Shown: piece after piece, positions 43,401 through 54,300 of the stretch
Layout: each line of letters starts with the position of its first letter
How positions within the stretch are numbered: position 1 is the first letter of the stretch
Translations under genes and position numbers: made by a program
Assembly: GCA_964569295.1 (NCBI GenBank)
Contig: CAZMVU010000004.1
Span: 1 to 64,000, forward strand
Source of the DNA: CAZMVU01 sp964569295
Lineage (GTDB): Bacteria; Hydrogenedentota; Hydrogenedentia; Hydrogenedentales; JAGMZX01
Reading direction: 5' to 3'
DNA length: 64,000 bases
The notes under the pieces: model-generated
Seen by the model: only the letters and a program-made list of their open reading frames with translations
What the model was told of the DNA's origin: nothing
Databases searched by the model: none

Positions 43401-45325
43401 GGTGTACCCGCCAAGCAAACCGGCTCGGGCTCGATCGCGCCGAAGCTGAGGTAGGGAATAGCGTCCGATTCAGGCTCTTCGTCCCGATAGAATTCGATCC
43501 GGAAAGTGGGGTCTTCGTGGCCACAGTCGTTGCGCGTGCCGCCCCACCAGCTCACCCGGTAAATGTACCTCTCCTCGCCGGGGTCCAGCAGGTCAAAAGC
43601 GTCCCGCGGAACCGGGGCCTCGCCCTCATAGCTCCGTTCCAACTCGAAATCCACCGTGTTCCCCGGCTGCTCCGGTGGCTGGCTGAACGCAGGATCGCCG
43701 GGGCACGACAGATCGCCGCCCACGGAAACCGGCGCCCCTTTCAGACAGAAACCAGGCTCACCACTGTCCTCGTGCACGAGCCAGGAGAAGCTGCAATCGC
43801 CCTCGTCTTCCTCTTCTAATTTCTGCGCGGAAATCTCGATGGAGCCGTCCGGCAGGGCCAACGACGGTTCTGGGAACGTGGTCTCGAATTCGTAAATCCA
43901 GCGGTACTCGGGATCCGTCGGGTTAGGGGACAGATTTACCGGCCACCTCCGCGTACGGGCCGGGTAGATGTCCGTGTATTTTTCGTACTCATTTCCTGGG
44001 TCATCGTACAAGGTAATCGTGAACCGGAGATCGTCGAAGTAGGGACCGCACACCTCGCCGCCGGCGCCGTCTTCTACGATGCCCCACCAGCGCACACCGC
44101 CGATGGCGTCTGTAACGTTCTCGAAGCCGCTGCTCGCCGGAGAATCATTCTCATTGCTCTCGACCAGTTGGCCGCGTTCGTCCACGTCTACAAAAGCAAC
44201 CGGCAGCTTCGAGAAAACCGCATCCCCCGGGCAGGTGGGATCAGGCGGGTCCACAGCCTTCATGCAGAACGCCGCATCCCCATCACCCTCGTATGCTACC
44301 AGGTTGCTGCCGTCACCGTCCTGGTCGGCGACAACGCGATCAGTCCCCTCTTCACTTTTCAGCCAGCCGAAGAGGCAGTCGTTCTCCTCATTGAAGGCAT
44401 CGTTTTCGGCCGCCGCGATGGAAATCCAAGCATCCTTCATTCTTATCGGTTCCGGCAGGATGGTCTCGTATTCATAAACGCTCAGTTCTTCGCCACCGAG
44501 ATCCACCGTCTTCACGAGTCTGGCGATGACATCGAGTCCTTCAAAGTGCTGCACTTCCGGCATATTCAGCGGCAGATTCATATTTGGCAAATCGGTAGTG
44601 GAATCTTCAGGCCGGATCTCGATGGTAAAGCGCGGGTTGTCGAGGTGTTCCTCGGTGCATGGTTCGGGACCGTCCCCGTCTTCCTGCCAGCGGATGCCCC
44701 ACCAGCGCACCTGCAACCAGGGATCGTCTACAAATCCCCCGGCCGTTATGTCGTAGTCGTCATAGATGACCTGTTCGTTGCCGCGCCTGTTGCTGGACCA
44801 GGCCGCGTCGTCAATAGCCGTTATAGGATCAGCCGGTATTACCGGTGGCTGGCTGAACGCAGGACCGTCAGGACAGTCTTCGGTGGGATCGCCCACCTCC
44901 TCGCCTTCGCCTTCGCCCTCGCCTTCGCCTGGTCCCTCGCAGGAAACTCCGCCGTCGCCGCCGTCCTGGCCATCACCCGCGCCTTCCGTGCCTACATCGA
45001 CGATCACATTGTAGGGTTCCCACGCATACGCGTCCGCGGCCCTGATGGTCAGGTTCTCGTTGTCGCCGAGCGTGTACGCGGTCTCGAGCGCGAATTCTTT
45101 CCCGTCGAGCACGATGGTATGGCCCGTCTCTTCCTCGCCGAGGGGCACGATATCCGTTGCATCGAGGGCGTCTTCGAGCGTTTCGAAGATGAAGGCCGGG
45201 TCCCTGTCCTCGTCGTCGCAGCCGTCCGGACACACGTAGAATGTTTCTGCCTGGGCCGGTTGCACCGCGAGGCCCATCCCGCCGATGACCAGGCCCGCGA
45301 TCACGGCGCACTGTATACCGCGCAT
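40448..45325 (-). CDS. Giant secreted protein, three repeated domains plus beta-helix
   Basis: 1625 aa with signal peptide (ends QPAQA). After a short N-terminal part and a GEGEGEGE stretch there are three copies of a domain of about 170-200 residues (about 149-354, 362-527, 539-702). Each begins CP(D/G)-x-x-FS-x-x-P, contains V(R/S)WWG and FTI or FRIEF in the middle, and ends with CxFxW and (G/R)AFC or GFC before a basic link. Then comes a right-handed parallel beta-helix (about 726-830; SRLTLEGFTLRGVG, LIMDRVLVRGF, IFAFNGEAGLRLGGG), followed by Ig-like or beta-sandwich regions to the end. Role unknown; placed right after the GspK-like gene (33-bp gap), it is a likely substrate or surface component of that machine. 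ATG 45325 has aggag 8 bases upstream. Confidence 0.75.
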   Translation of the reverse strand: MRGIQCAVIAGLVIGGMGLAVQPAQAETFYVCPDGCDDEDRDPAFIFETLEDALDATDIVPLGEEETGHTIVLDGKEFALETAYTLGDNENLTIRAADAYAWEPYNVIVDVGTEGAGDGQDGGDGGVSCEGPGEGEGEGEGEEVGDPTEDCPDGPAFSQPPVIPADPITAIDDAAWSSNRRGNEQVIYDDYDITAGGFVDDPWLQVRWWGIRWQEDGDGPEPCTEEHLDNPRFTIEIRPEDSTTDLPNMNLPLNMPEVQHFEGLDVIARLVKTVDLGGEELSVYEYETILPEPIRMKDAWISIAAAENDAFNEENDCLFGWLKSEEGTDRVVADQDGDGSNLVAYEGDGDAAFCMKAVDPPDPTCPGDAVFSKLPVAFVDVDERGQLVESNENDSPASSGFENVTDAIGGVRWWGIVEDGAGGEVCGPYFDDLRFTITLYDDPGNEYEKYTDIYPARTRRWPVNLSPNPTDPEYRWIYEFETTFPEPSLALPDGSIEISAQKLEEEDEGDCSFSWLVHEDSGEPGFCLKGAPVSVGGDLSCPGDPAFSQPPEQPGNTVDFELERSYEGEAPVPRDAFDLLDPGEERYIYRVSWWGGTRNDCGHEDPTFRIEFYRDEEPESDAIPYLSFGAIEPEPVCLAGTPTVDGVEYTVNRYTAVLPLPVRLESGAVSIMSEAPLENEDAVCEFYWANAQAGEGERAFCLAARPADEPPEPGGESRFQLSPNSRLTLEGFTLRGVGAQNAVLGFNDSQLIMDRVLVRGFTAHGIDLNGSTLVAANSIFAFNGEAGLRLGGGASYIGQCTMLFNTGPGIQLDAGNHRLYGSLLVFNSGLGIDAANGVSGRAVSNLSGAVYNGGEDETSPDFDIEDEVDAETTGVVFAANALFPGDLAVAVPARDALMEALANVSVLARFGTYDFEREPRRRPRTQVGADYQTGVGALDLLWTYTDYEVDVNYSVNYVTDPETFYIGQGATLTVNIYGEAANNPGTDVQLVPEAAWQASIPAEPVAELAIVNDGDGLGHVTLPVSATKVGGQVIDGRMRVYLDVPGEPLLGKGAYERDDKVTASALERSDRAVIDTTPPVLTVNGSPVTGDATLSNAVAMNGLQGEASAPGISLCAGEGFWPSGSDDLPMNNAALRRAAGGERNPQVFLNSTGATVDPLDTLQDLSFRVEVEFTDYAPEDAPEVEVAGFPDYADAELSTGDTAGDVLTDNTFNTADTIARRTRPHWADPFSGDLFPDDRVALAVLPGQVEGFSIRPAWTLSDLVPADRINNDNWMTEMLPVAVDRAFNKSSAQDYKSTGIWWLPPSPAEITSPKNNGAVAEAPSFTFGLDRPTPAPSGVSPADPAYSVRLWAEDPAGGWEAIDDRWSCYSRDGQFRVPEAVYSDQEYENRFLMITVAGVDEAGNVQPAPQGEGLNGFADLAYDTGSIDLSIDYDFWFNPGLAPTLETRVIGEFFYDRPPRYRDEPRIGPEDVPIGSGPQVPFSAADPILARFTIAYQSATPGAVVRWHMLRDGVQVPEPTDVPPLPAAHFEQTGPNGIVVVELPYDYWGRALGDDAQGRPEEVPPRAVDYRFVATVISVADPTAPMLPQIPFGTPDPSPAVKAFTVYPPGEAPGEEQPVKFFERR

Positions 45326-45358
45326 AACACAATCTCCTGTGTTCCGTCGCCGCCCCGT

Positions 45359-48300
45359 TTAGTCCGTACGCAACGGCTGGGGCGTTGGCCGCGGGGTCCG
45401 GCGTTCGTACACCGAGGTCACCCGCGATTCCGCTGTCGCCACGAATTCGTCGTCATCACGGTAATTTATGAATCCGTCGTTGTTGAGATCGATTCCATAG
45501 CCGGACTGCACCGTGGCCTTGATGCGGAACAGATCGGACCGGGTAGTCACCATGTTGGCCATGCGGCGGAAGCGTTGATAAATGTCGTTGAAGCGTGCGT
45601 CCGGGTTGTCCGCATTGCTCAGGGGATAGACCTGCTTGAAGCGGTCATCGAGTCCCGGGTCCCGCTCATTGGCGAACATGCTGCTGTTGAGTGTGAGCTG
45701 GGCCGGGCTCGTGTAGTAGCGGCCGTCCATGTGCTCGGGCATGCCCTCCTTGAGCAGGCCCGTGAGCTGCAAGGACGCACTGCGCATCTCTCCGACATCG
45801 CGCAGCACGGCCCGGGGGTCCGACTCGCCGTCGATGGGCGCCACGTTGCGCAGGGGCGGCACGGCACGGCCCGAGAACTCTTCCGGCGTGGGCCAGGGGG
45901 CGCCCGGCGCATAGTCTAGCTCGGGCGCCACGCTCGGCATGTCGAGGTTGTCCCGGTAGTAGGTGTTGAAGTTATTGTCCGTGTTCTCGAGGTCGCCGTT
46001 GATGATACCGGGCAGCCCCATGAGCACATTGAAGAGCTGGGGCGTATTCTCGTTGCCGGCCAGCATGGTTTCGCTGGTGTTCACATTGACCCGCCCGCGG
46101 GTGCGCCCACGCGGCGCGAGCACGACATGGGTGATCATGTTGGGCACGGCGGCGGGCGACACATTGCGCACGCGCAGGGCGAGGTAGTTGTCGGTCACCT
46201 CGACGCGTATGGGCCGCCAGTTGCTGTAGCCCGGTTCGCCATAGAGGACATAGCCGTTCGTGCCGGGCTGGCGCACCACGCCCTCCCACAAATCGGCCGG
46301 GTTGCCCACGGTGGGGTCGCCGGGGAAATTGGTGTCCGGTGGTTCGAGGGCCTCGATGGGGAATTCCTCATCCGTCACGCCCGGCGCGACGGCGCGATCG
46401 CCGCGCAGAACGCCGCTGGTCCGCGTGCGGCTGGTGTGGACTTCCATCTCGAGCGCCATGTTCATCTCATTGCCGGCGAGGGCGTCTGCATCGGGGAGGT
46501 GCCGGCCGATGGTCACGGCGCCGTCGCCGGTATTGGTCGGCTGGAGCAGGTTTTGGCCCGCCCAGGGCGGGTTGTCCGGGCCGTCCGCCGTGACGGCGGC
46601 GGGGAGCTGCGCGCTCGTGGCCATGTTGTCGCCGCGCGCCAGAGCCTGGCGCAGCCCGGGGATGAACGTGCCCACGTACAGCGTGTATACGCCGTTCTCG
46701 AGGCCGTCGTCCGCGTCCCACTCGAAGAGCCCCTCGGCACGCTGCACGCGGTGCCGTGTGGCGGCCGGGGTGCCGGGCGCGCCGTCCGGTACATTCTGTG
46801 CCACATAGGCCACCACGCGCTTCTCGACCGGCCAGCGCCCGGCGAATCGGTCGAGGCTCGAGGCGTCCTGCTGCGGGCGGTAGCCGGGAAACACGCTGTG
46901 TATCAGCCAGTTGCCTTGCTGCCAATAGAGCTGGTAGGGGTTGAACAACGTGGGCCATCGCGGCAAGACCACGCTGCTATCGGCCGAGACAACGTCTCCG
47001 TCCTGGAAGTCCACGATGGGCAGGTTGGTGTAGCGAATACCCGTTTCCCGCATGTCCGGTTCGTCGGGGAAGGCGAACATGAAGACCGGGGTCCAGGCCG
47101 CCGGGGCGCGCGGGTTCGGGGCGCCAGCGTCGTCGCCGCTCCACGCATAGAGATCGGCGATATCCACACCCAACGCCGCGGCTTCACCCCGGTTCGGGCG
47201 GATGGGCCGGTAGGTGGCCTGGCCCACGGTGAGCACGATGCTGTCCGTGCTGACCGTGTCGATGGCGCTGGTGAGCAGGTCTTCCGCGGGCAGCTCGGTA
47301 TCGATCTGGTGCCGCACGAGCGGTGTGTCGTTGCCGGCAATCCTGCCCCGGTCGGCCTGGCCCAACAGGCCGCTGCGCAGGTTGATCGGGTCGTAATGCG
47401 GGAAGGTGTCGCCGCCGGGGCCGCCGGAAACGGTCTGATTCACGCGGACCATCGGGTTCAGATACGTGAGGTCAGTGGACCCCACCGTTTGCCGGGTGTT
47501 GAGCATGAGGTGGTCGAAGCGCACCCGGGGCAGGCCCAGCAACTCGCCCGGCGAGGCGAATTGGTGGTTGCGGATGCCGGCCATGCGCAACCCGAACGAC
47601 GGGTTGTCGAGGTCAATGAAATCGCCGCTGTCGGGACCAACGTATAAGGGAAACTCCTCGCGCTGCGGCGCGCCCTCGAGCGGCGCGCCATCGAGCAGCG
47701 CGCCCTCGAGCAGCGTGGTGGCGAGGTTGCGGCGCAGGGGCGTGCCGCTGTAGGCATGGCCGAACAGGAGCTTGCGCGCATCGAGTTGGTCCTCAGACAA
47801 CGGCTCGAGGTCGGGGTCGAACCGGAAGTAGGCGTAATTCTGGCCAAGGTCAGGGCCGTCATAGAACGGGGGCGGCCAATTGTCATGGTCCTGCTCGCGC
47901 TCCCACGGTGTGATGCTCTCGGCCCAGTCGTCGTAGTTGCCGTCGGTGGCCTGCCAGCGGTTGCGCGTGCCGAAGCGGTCGCCGTGATACATCGGGTGCT
48001 TGCGCTCGAGGGACCGGTAGAAATCGAGCCCCATGTGGTTCGGCGACCAGGCGGTCGGATAGTCCGGGTTCAGGTTGACGCTATAGGGCGAGGGCACCAC
48101 GTCGTCGATGCTGCGGTTCTCGACGTCCACCTGGTTGTAGGTGACCCGGTCCACCACGCGCCCACCCTGGTCGGGGGGGGCGTCGTAGAGCGACACGATC
48201 ACGTTGTCGCCGGGGAACCAGCGCCGCTGCACGAAGGCCTTCCACTCCGGCGGATCCAGCTCGGAACCGATGTACGGCGCGGGCACGGTGTTCGGGTGCG

Positions 48301-51300
48301 TGGCGCCGTCGATAGGCCATTCGTAGCGCTCGACGTACTGGTCGCCGCCGACGCCCGTGAAGAACAGGCTCTCCGCATCCGCCTCGATGCCCTGGTCGCC
48401 ACCGGCGACCAGGTGCAGGTCGTACAACACGCCGCCCCGGTTGTGGAACACGAACGGCAGGTTCACGCCGCTATAGTCGCCGGCATAGAAGAATTGGCCG
48501 TTGAGGAGCTTCCGGCCCTCGTCGATGCCCTCATCGGGTTCGTCGATGAAACCGTCGAGGTCGTTGTCCACCATGTCCGAGGCCAATACGCCGCGCATGA
48601 AACCGTCCCGGGTTTCATAGCCGCCGTCGCCGTCGTTGTCCACGCCGTCGAACTCGGGGTAATTCGGGAAAATGCCGCCCTGAAGCACAATCTCCACGAT
48701 GTCTTCCAGGTCTTCCGGCGGATTCTCCCAAATAAGCGGTACAATACGGTCCCAGGGCTTGTTCGGGCCTTGCAGCACGCCCGGGATATCCGGTGTCGAG
48801 CGGTAGGTGGCGTCGGAAGACACGGCGGCATCGCCAACACCGTCGCCGTCGCGGTCGACGAAATCGGCATAGTTTACGCTTTCCGGGTCTTCTTCACTGG
48901 GCGCGGGGTCTGAACCGGCCCTGAAGTCGTCCAGGTTCGGCGAATAGCGCTGGAACACACTGCCCGTCGGGTCAACGGCCTCGTCGGCCTCTTCTTCACC
49001 CGGATTGTACTGGTAGTTGTAGCGCACGTCGGCATAGGGGATGGGCGGCGCGGTGACGAAGGCGTAGGGCTCGGCGAAGACGTCGCCGGTGCCAATCGCG
49101 CCCTGGGCGGCGCCGATGCCATTGCGGGAAACCAGGGGGGCGTTCGGGTCGGCGTCTATCCGCTGGAACAGGTCGAACTTGTCTACCGTAAGCAGGACCA
49201 TGCCGCCGGGGGCCATGACCGTGCCGTCGGGGATGGTCAGGGCGCGCGGCGCCTGGCTGAGCTGGTCATCGATTGTGACGCCGGATACCTGCGGAATCCC
49301 CGTCTCGAGGGCCCAGCCGCTGATGTCGACGGGGTCGTCGCTGGTGTTCACCAGCTCGACCCACTCGTGGTCCGGTTCCTGGCTGAAGTCGAAGAAGTTG
49401 ATCTCGAGGGAATCGCCGTCCTCGATGTCCGCTTCCGGATCAAGCATGATAGCCACGTTCAGCGCGAAACCCGGTGGCGGCACCAGCACCGTGTGCGTGC
49501 CGGGAATTTCAGTATCGCCGGAACCATCGGGCACTTCCAGTGGCGCATAGGGGCTCAGCGCGCCCAGGCCCGTCCGCAACGAGCCGCCGGCTGTGCGGCC
49601 CGGGTTTTCCGTGACCGCGAGGCCAGGCTCGAAGTAGCTGGCGGGGTTGATAAAATCCGGGTTGACGTTTAACAAGGCGGTGATGAAGCCGTCCACTGGA
49701 TCAAGCATCGCGTCGATCGGTTGCTCATGCGGGTTGCCGTCGAGGAAGACCCAGCCACGGCGCTTGCGGTTGCTGCCGTCGATGGCCATGTGCTCTTCGC
49801 GCACCTCCTGGAAGGCATTTGCGATGAAATCGCCTTGCGGCCTATCCGGTTGCAACCAGAGGTTCATACCCGGTAATGGCTCGAAAGGCCGGTTGCCGAT
49901 CAGCTGGGCAAGGAAGTACATATCTTCGAGAATGGTGGTGGCCTGTTCACCGGTATCGGTGTCGGCGTACGGTTGGATCGCGCCGTTGGTCTCGAAGGCA
50001 TCGTCGTCGATCGGTACGTATTTGATCGCGTACTTGATCTTGCCGCCCTCGGTAACGCTCATCTGACCGGCACCGGCGGCGATGTTCATGGTGAGGTAGT
50101 AGCGGCCCTGGGGCAGGCCGGGGCCGGCCACAAAGAGGTACTCGATGGCATTGGGCAGGCTTTGCTGGTGCTCCTCGATGCGTGAATTCCGGTCGGGGTT
50201 GTCAATATCTTCCGGGTCAATACCGCGGGTCCACTGGCGGGTGGTGGAGACGAGCGTGTTTTCGCCCAGTACGCCGGGCCCGCCGGCCGCGTCATATAGG
50301 CCCCAGTCCCCGACACCCAGATCCCTGTCGTCCAACCGGTCGAAAACGGTCGCCAGGGTCTGCGTTCGTATGGGGAACTCGGGCAGATCGGCGACAAAAG
50401 TGGGCTCGCCGTCCTCGTCGATTCCCATGGTGACATTGTAGAACGGCGTCGGGTCGCGGTCGACGCTGTAGGCGTTGACCGGCTGGGTACCCGGGAAATT
50501 CACGGCATCGGGTGTGGCTTCGGCTTCGACGCGGCGCACGGCGCGGACCATGATCTCGTTGATCTTGACGGCCTCGTTGCCGGCGGCGGTGTAGGTGATA
50601 CGGCGTTCCTGGGGCTTGACGACAATGTCGCCGCCGACGTCGGCCACCTGCTCGACGCGGTCGGCCCACCAGGTATCCTTGATCTCGAGGTTCGGGAAGG
50701 TGTCGTCCTCGAGCTGGTTTTCGGCGTACTGCTGGACGTCCTCGAGGTGCATGAGTTCTTTTTCGGGAATCTCCTCGCGCGGGCCGGGGTCGTCGAAGGG
50801 GTAGTCGTTGAAGAGGGAACCCCATTGGAAGACGTCTTCCTCCGGATCGCCGGCGGCGGCCGCGGCGTGTTCCTCGGGGCGATTGATGAGATCGTGCGGC
50901 TCGGTGGTGAGCACGGTGCGGGCATGGTCGCGGTCGCGCGCGTCGGCGATGTCGACGGCGGTGAGCATGGCGCTGAGAATCGGGTCCTCGGGCATGCGGT
51001 GGCCGAGCGCGGGGTTGCTCGAGGGGAACACATCGCTGGGTCCGCCCGCCTCGTTGAGGCCGTCGTAGGGTTCGTACTGGGGCAGGCCCACGCCGGTGTC
51101 CTCGTTGTAGTCTACATACACGTCATAGAGGAAGCCGGCGGGGCCGTTGTGCCTAATGGACTCGGGCGCGCGCACGGCGACATCGGCCTGGCGCAGACCC
51201 TGGAAGAACTGGCGCGCGGGAATGGGCGGGGCGTCGGCATCGGACTGCAAGAGATAGGGCTGATCGAGCGCGGGGAATTCCGGGTCGGGCGCGGTGAGAT

Positions 51301-54300
51301 CGAGGCTCGGGCGCAGGCGCGCGGTGAGGATGAGCCCCGCAGTAAGCTCTTGGGCCGTGGCGCGGTTGAGGTCGAGCCGGGGCAGGGTTCGAATACCGCC
51401 GGGGCCGGTAATGGTGCGCACGTTGCGATCGGTGGCATAGGGCGAGATCAGCCGCTTCAGACGACTTCTTACAGAACGCGCGAACTTCTCTTTTCCAAAG
51501 TAAACCGTTTCGACGTCTTCGTTGGTGCGGAAGACCTGGTCGGCGAGTTCGCCATATTCGTTCGCCACGTTGTTTACCGACGGCGGGTCGTTGTTGAGCG
51601 CACCCTCGCCGCCGGGGACGGAATCGCGCTCGGCGATGCGGTTGCGCAGTGGGCGCGACAGTTGCAGCTCGCCCGGCTCGTCCACGCCCTCGAAGGCGCC
51701 CAGCCGCAGAAAGTACGGGGCGAAATTGCCGCGCAGCTCGGTGTCGACCGCACGGTACACATCGAGCTCTTCGTCCGCCAGGCCGAAGTTGCCGGCGCCA
51801 TAGTCCCGGTTGAAGTTATCGGCATTGCTGAAATCGGCGATGCCCAGCAGCACATCCTCGGCGAGACTGCTCAACGGCGGCACATAGAGGCCCTCGTCGA
51901 CGAGCTGCCGGAACGGCGTTTCGCCGGACACGAGGTCGATGTCGAAGTCGCCGTCGTCGTTGATGCCGTTGAGGCCGATGACGAGGCTGTTCATGTTGTC
52001 GTCCACGCGGCCATAGCCGGGGAAGGCGACATCGGTGAAGTAATCGCCGAGGCGGAGGACAATGTCGTCGAAGCTTTCCTCCTCCTGCGGCGGGTCCAGG
52101 AGGTTCCCGCCTTCTTCCGTCACGGGCAGATTCAGTCCCTGGGGCGAACCGGTGAGGTAGCCCCAGAGGTTCGCGCTTCTGGTCAGGCCGATATCCGGCA
52201 ACACGCGGGTTTCATATTCGTGGGGGGTGGCGCCCTGGTCCATGGCGCGGTGGACTATGCCGTTCTGTGGAACAGTGGCATACTCGCCGACCTGATCGCG
52301 GTAGGTGTGGCCGCCGGCGGCGTTCGGGTTGACCTTGCCCTGTTCGTCGCTGATGTGGATGGCGGCGCGGCCCACGAGATCGCACACGGGTTCGCCGGTA
52401 TGGGTGACGCGCAGGCGGTATGACAGGTCGGCCAGATCGGGATTGACGGGCTCACCATTCATGAAATCCAGGGGATTCGCATACAGGGCTTTCCAGTCGT
52501 CGTTGAGCGTGTCATTGTCCATGCCGGCGCCAAGGCGCTCGAGGTGGATGTCGTGGTAGGCGTTGCTGGCTGCGGCGCTATAGAGCGATTCAATAGTGGG
52601 CTCACCGGCGTCTTGCTCGCCGTTGAGGTTGTCATCCCGAAACAGCCAGTTGCCAACGGGTTGCCAGGACGCATCGCTGCTGGAATACAAGAAACGCGGG
52701 TCAGCTACCGTGGCGGGCGGGCCGATGTAGGCATAGGTGGAGTATTCGTTCGCGAACATGTCGTAGTCGTTGTCGACGGCGTCGACATGCGTGTTGTCGA
52801 GTTGCACGACGGTGACGGGCGTGGGCTCTTGCCCTGGCTGCTGGCTGGGAATGGCAACCACGAACTCGATGGTGTCGGGCAGGGTGATCTCGGCGGGCAC
52901 ACGCTTGGGTTCGCCCGTGTTGTCCGTGACGGTGACCAGATCGCCGTCGTTTCCAATCACGCCGTTGGCGTCGAGATCCACCTTGATACGAATGCCCGGC
53001 AACGGGCAGGTGAGGAAGAAGCCGAGGTTGTTCGGGGCTGTAGCTGGTGGCGAGTCCAGCAGCACCGAATCCTCGAGGTTGAGCGGGTCATAGATGGGGT
53101 CGGAGTCCGGGTCGTCAGGAATCTCCCAGCCGGCCCACTCGTAGGGCGGCTCGGCATCTTCATTGGCCGGGTTGTCGTCCTGATCGACAAAGCCGTCGCC
53201 GTCGTTGTCGATATTGTCGTTGCCGCCGTAGTAGATGAAGGGCGCCGCCTCGATGGCCTCGTCCTCATCGAATTGCTCGTCGGGCTGCCCGTCGCCGTCG
53301 GAGTCGACCTCATCCAAAATGCCGTCGCGATCATTGTCGATGCCGTCGTCCTGTTCTTCGTCGGTCATGCCGTCGAGATCGTTGTCGATGCCGTCATCCG
53401 GGAAGAACAGGTCGATGGGGATGGGAATCCACATGGAGTCTTTGAGGCCGTCGCCCGTGTTGTCGACATCGGCCCAGAAGTCGACCTGCTCGGCGGAATA
53501 CTGCAGGTTGTCCTTGTCATCCTCTTCTTGCCGCTGTGCGAGCAGGTCGCCGAACACGGCGGCGCCATTGGGGAATCGGGGCGTGCCGTAGAATTTCGAG
53601 GTGGCGAAGGGGAAGAACTCGGGGGGAAAGTTGTCGCCCACGGGAATGTCGAGGGTATCGTCGTAGCGCACGAAGCGGAAATCGCCGAAGGCGTCGGCGG
53701 CATCGAGGCGGAGCGGATCGCCGTCGGGATCGTCGGCATCGTAGAGTTCGGCGTCGGGGGCGTAGAGCACGGGGGTGGGGCTGTTGTAGCGGTTCACCTG
53801 CTCGACGCGCGGGATGGCGAGCCAGTTGCGGGTTTCGGGGCCGAGGTAGAGGCGCTCGTCGGGGATCCCGTCGCCCTCGAGATCGATATAGGGCATACGG
53901 CGCATGTCTATCTGCGGTATGCCGCCGGCCCAGAGCGGGCGCGGTGCCCTGTTGTCCGGGTCGGTGGGCGTGGGTGCGGGGAGATCGCGCCATGTCCAGG
54001 GTTTGCCGGCGAAGGCCGTGCCGCTGTAGAGGCTGCGCCAGCCATGATCGGTCGAGGTGGCGGCGGGGTGATCGAGCAGATCCTGGTTCAACTGCGCCAC
54101 GGCCATGGCGATGGCGGCATCGCCCAGTAGCTCGACGCGCACGGCGTTCACGACGTTCGTGGCGGTCTTGATTTCGACGCGGGTCACGGCGAAGAAGGTG
54201 AGCGCAATGGCCAGCAGGATGGTCATGATCGAGATGGCGATGATCAATGCGGCGCCCTGGCGTCCATCGCGCCGGCCACGCGCGCCGGGCAGGGCCTGCA

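Noticed and set aside
50747..54130. Two plus-strand frames over 500 codons opposite the giant GspK-like gene
   Set aside because: They are rich in Val, Gly and Glu with no motif, as expected opposite Asp-rich codons; the coding strand has continuous domains.
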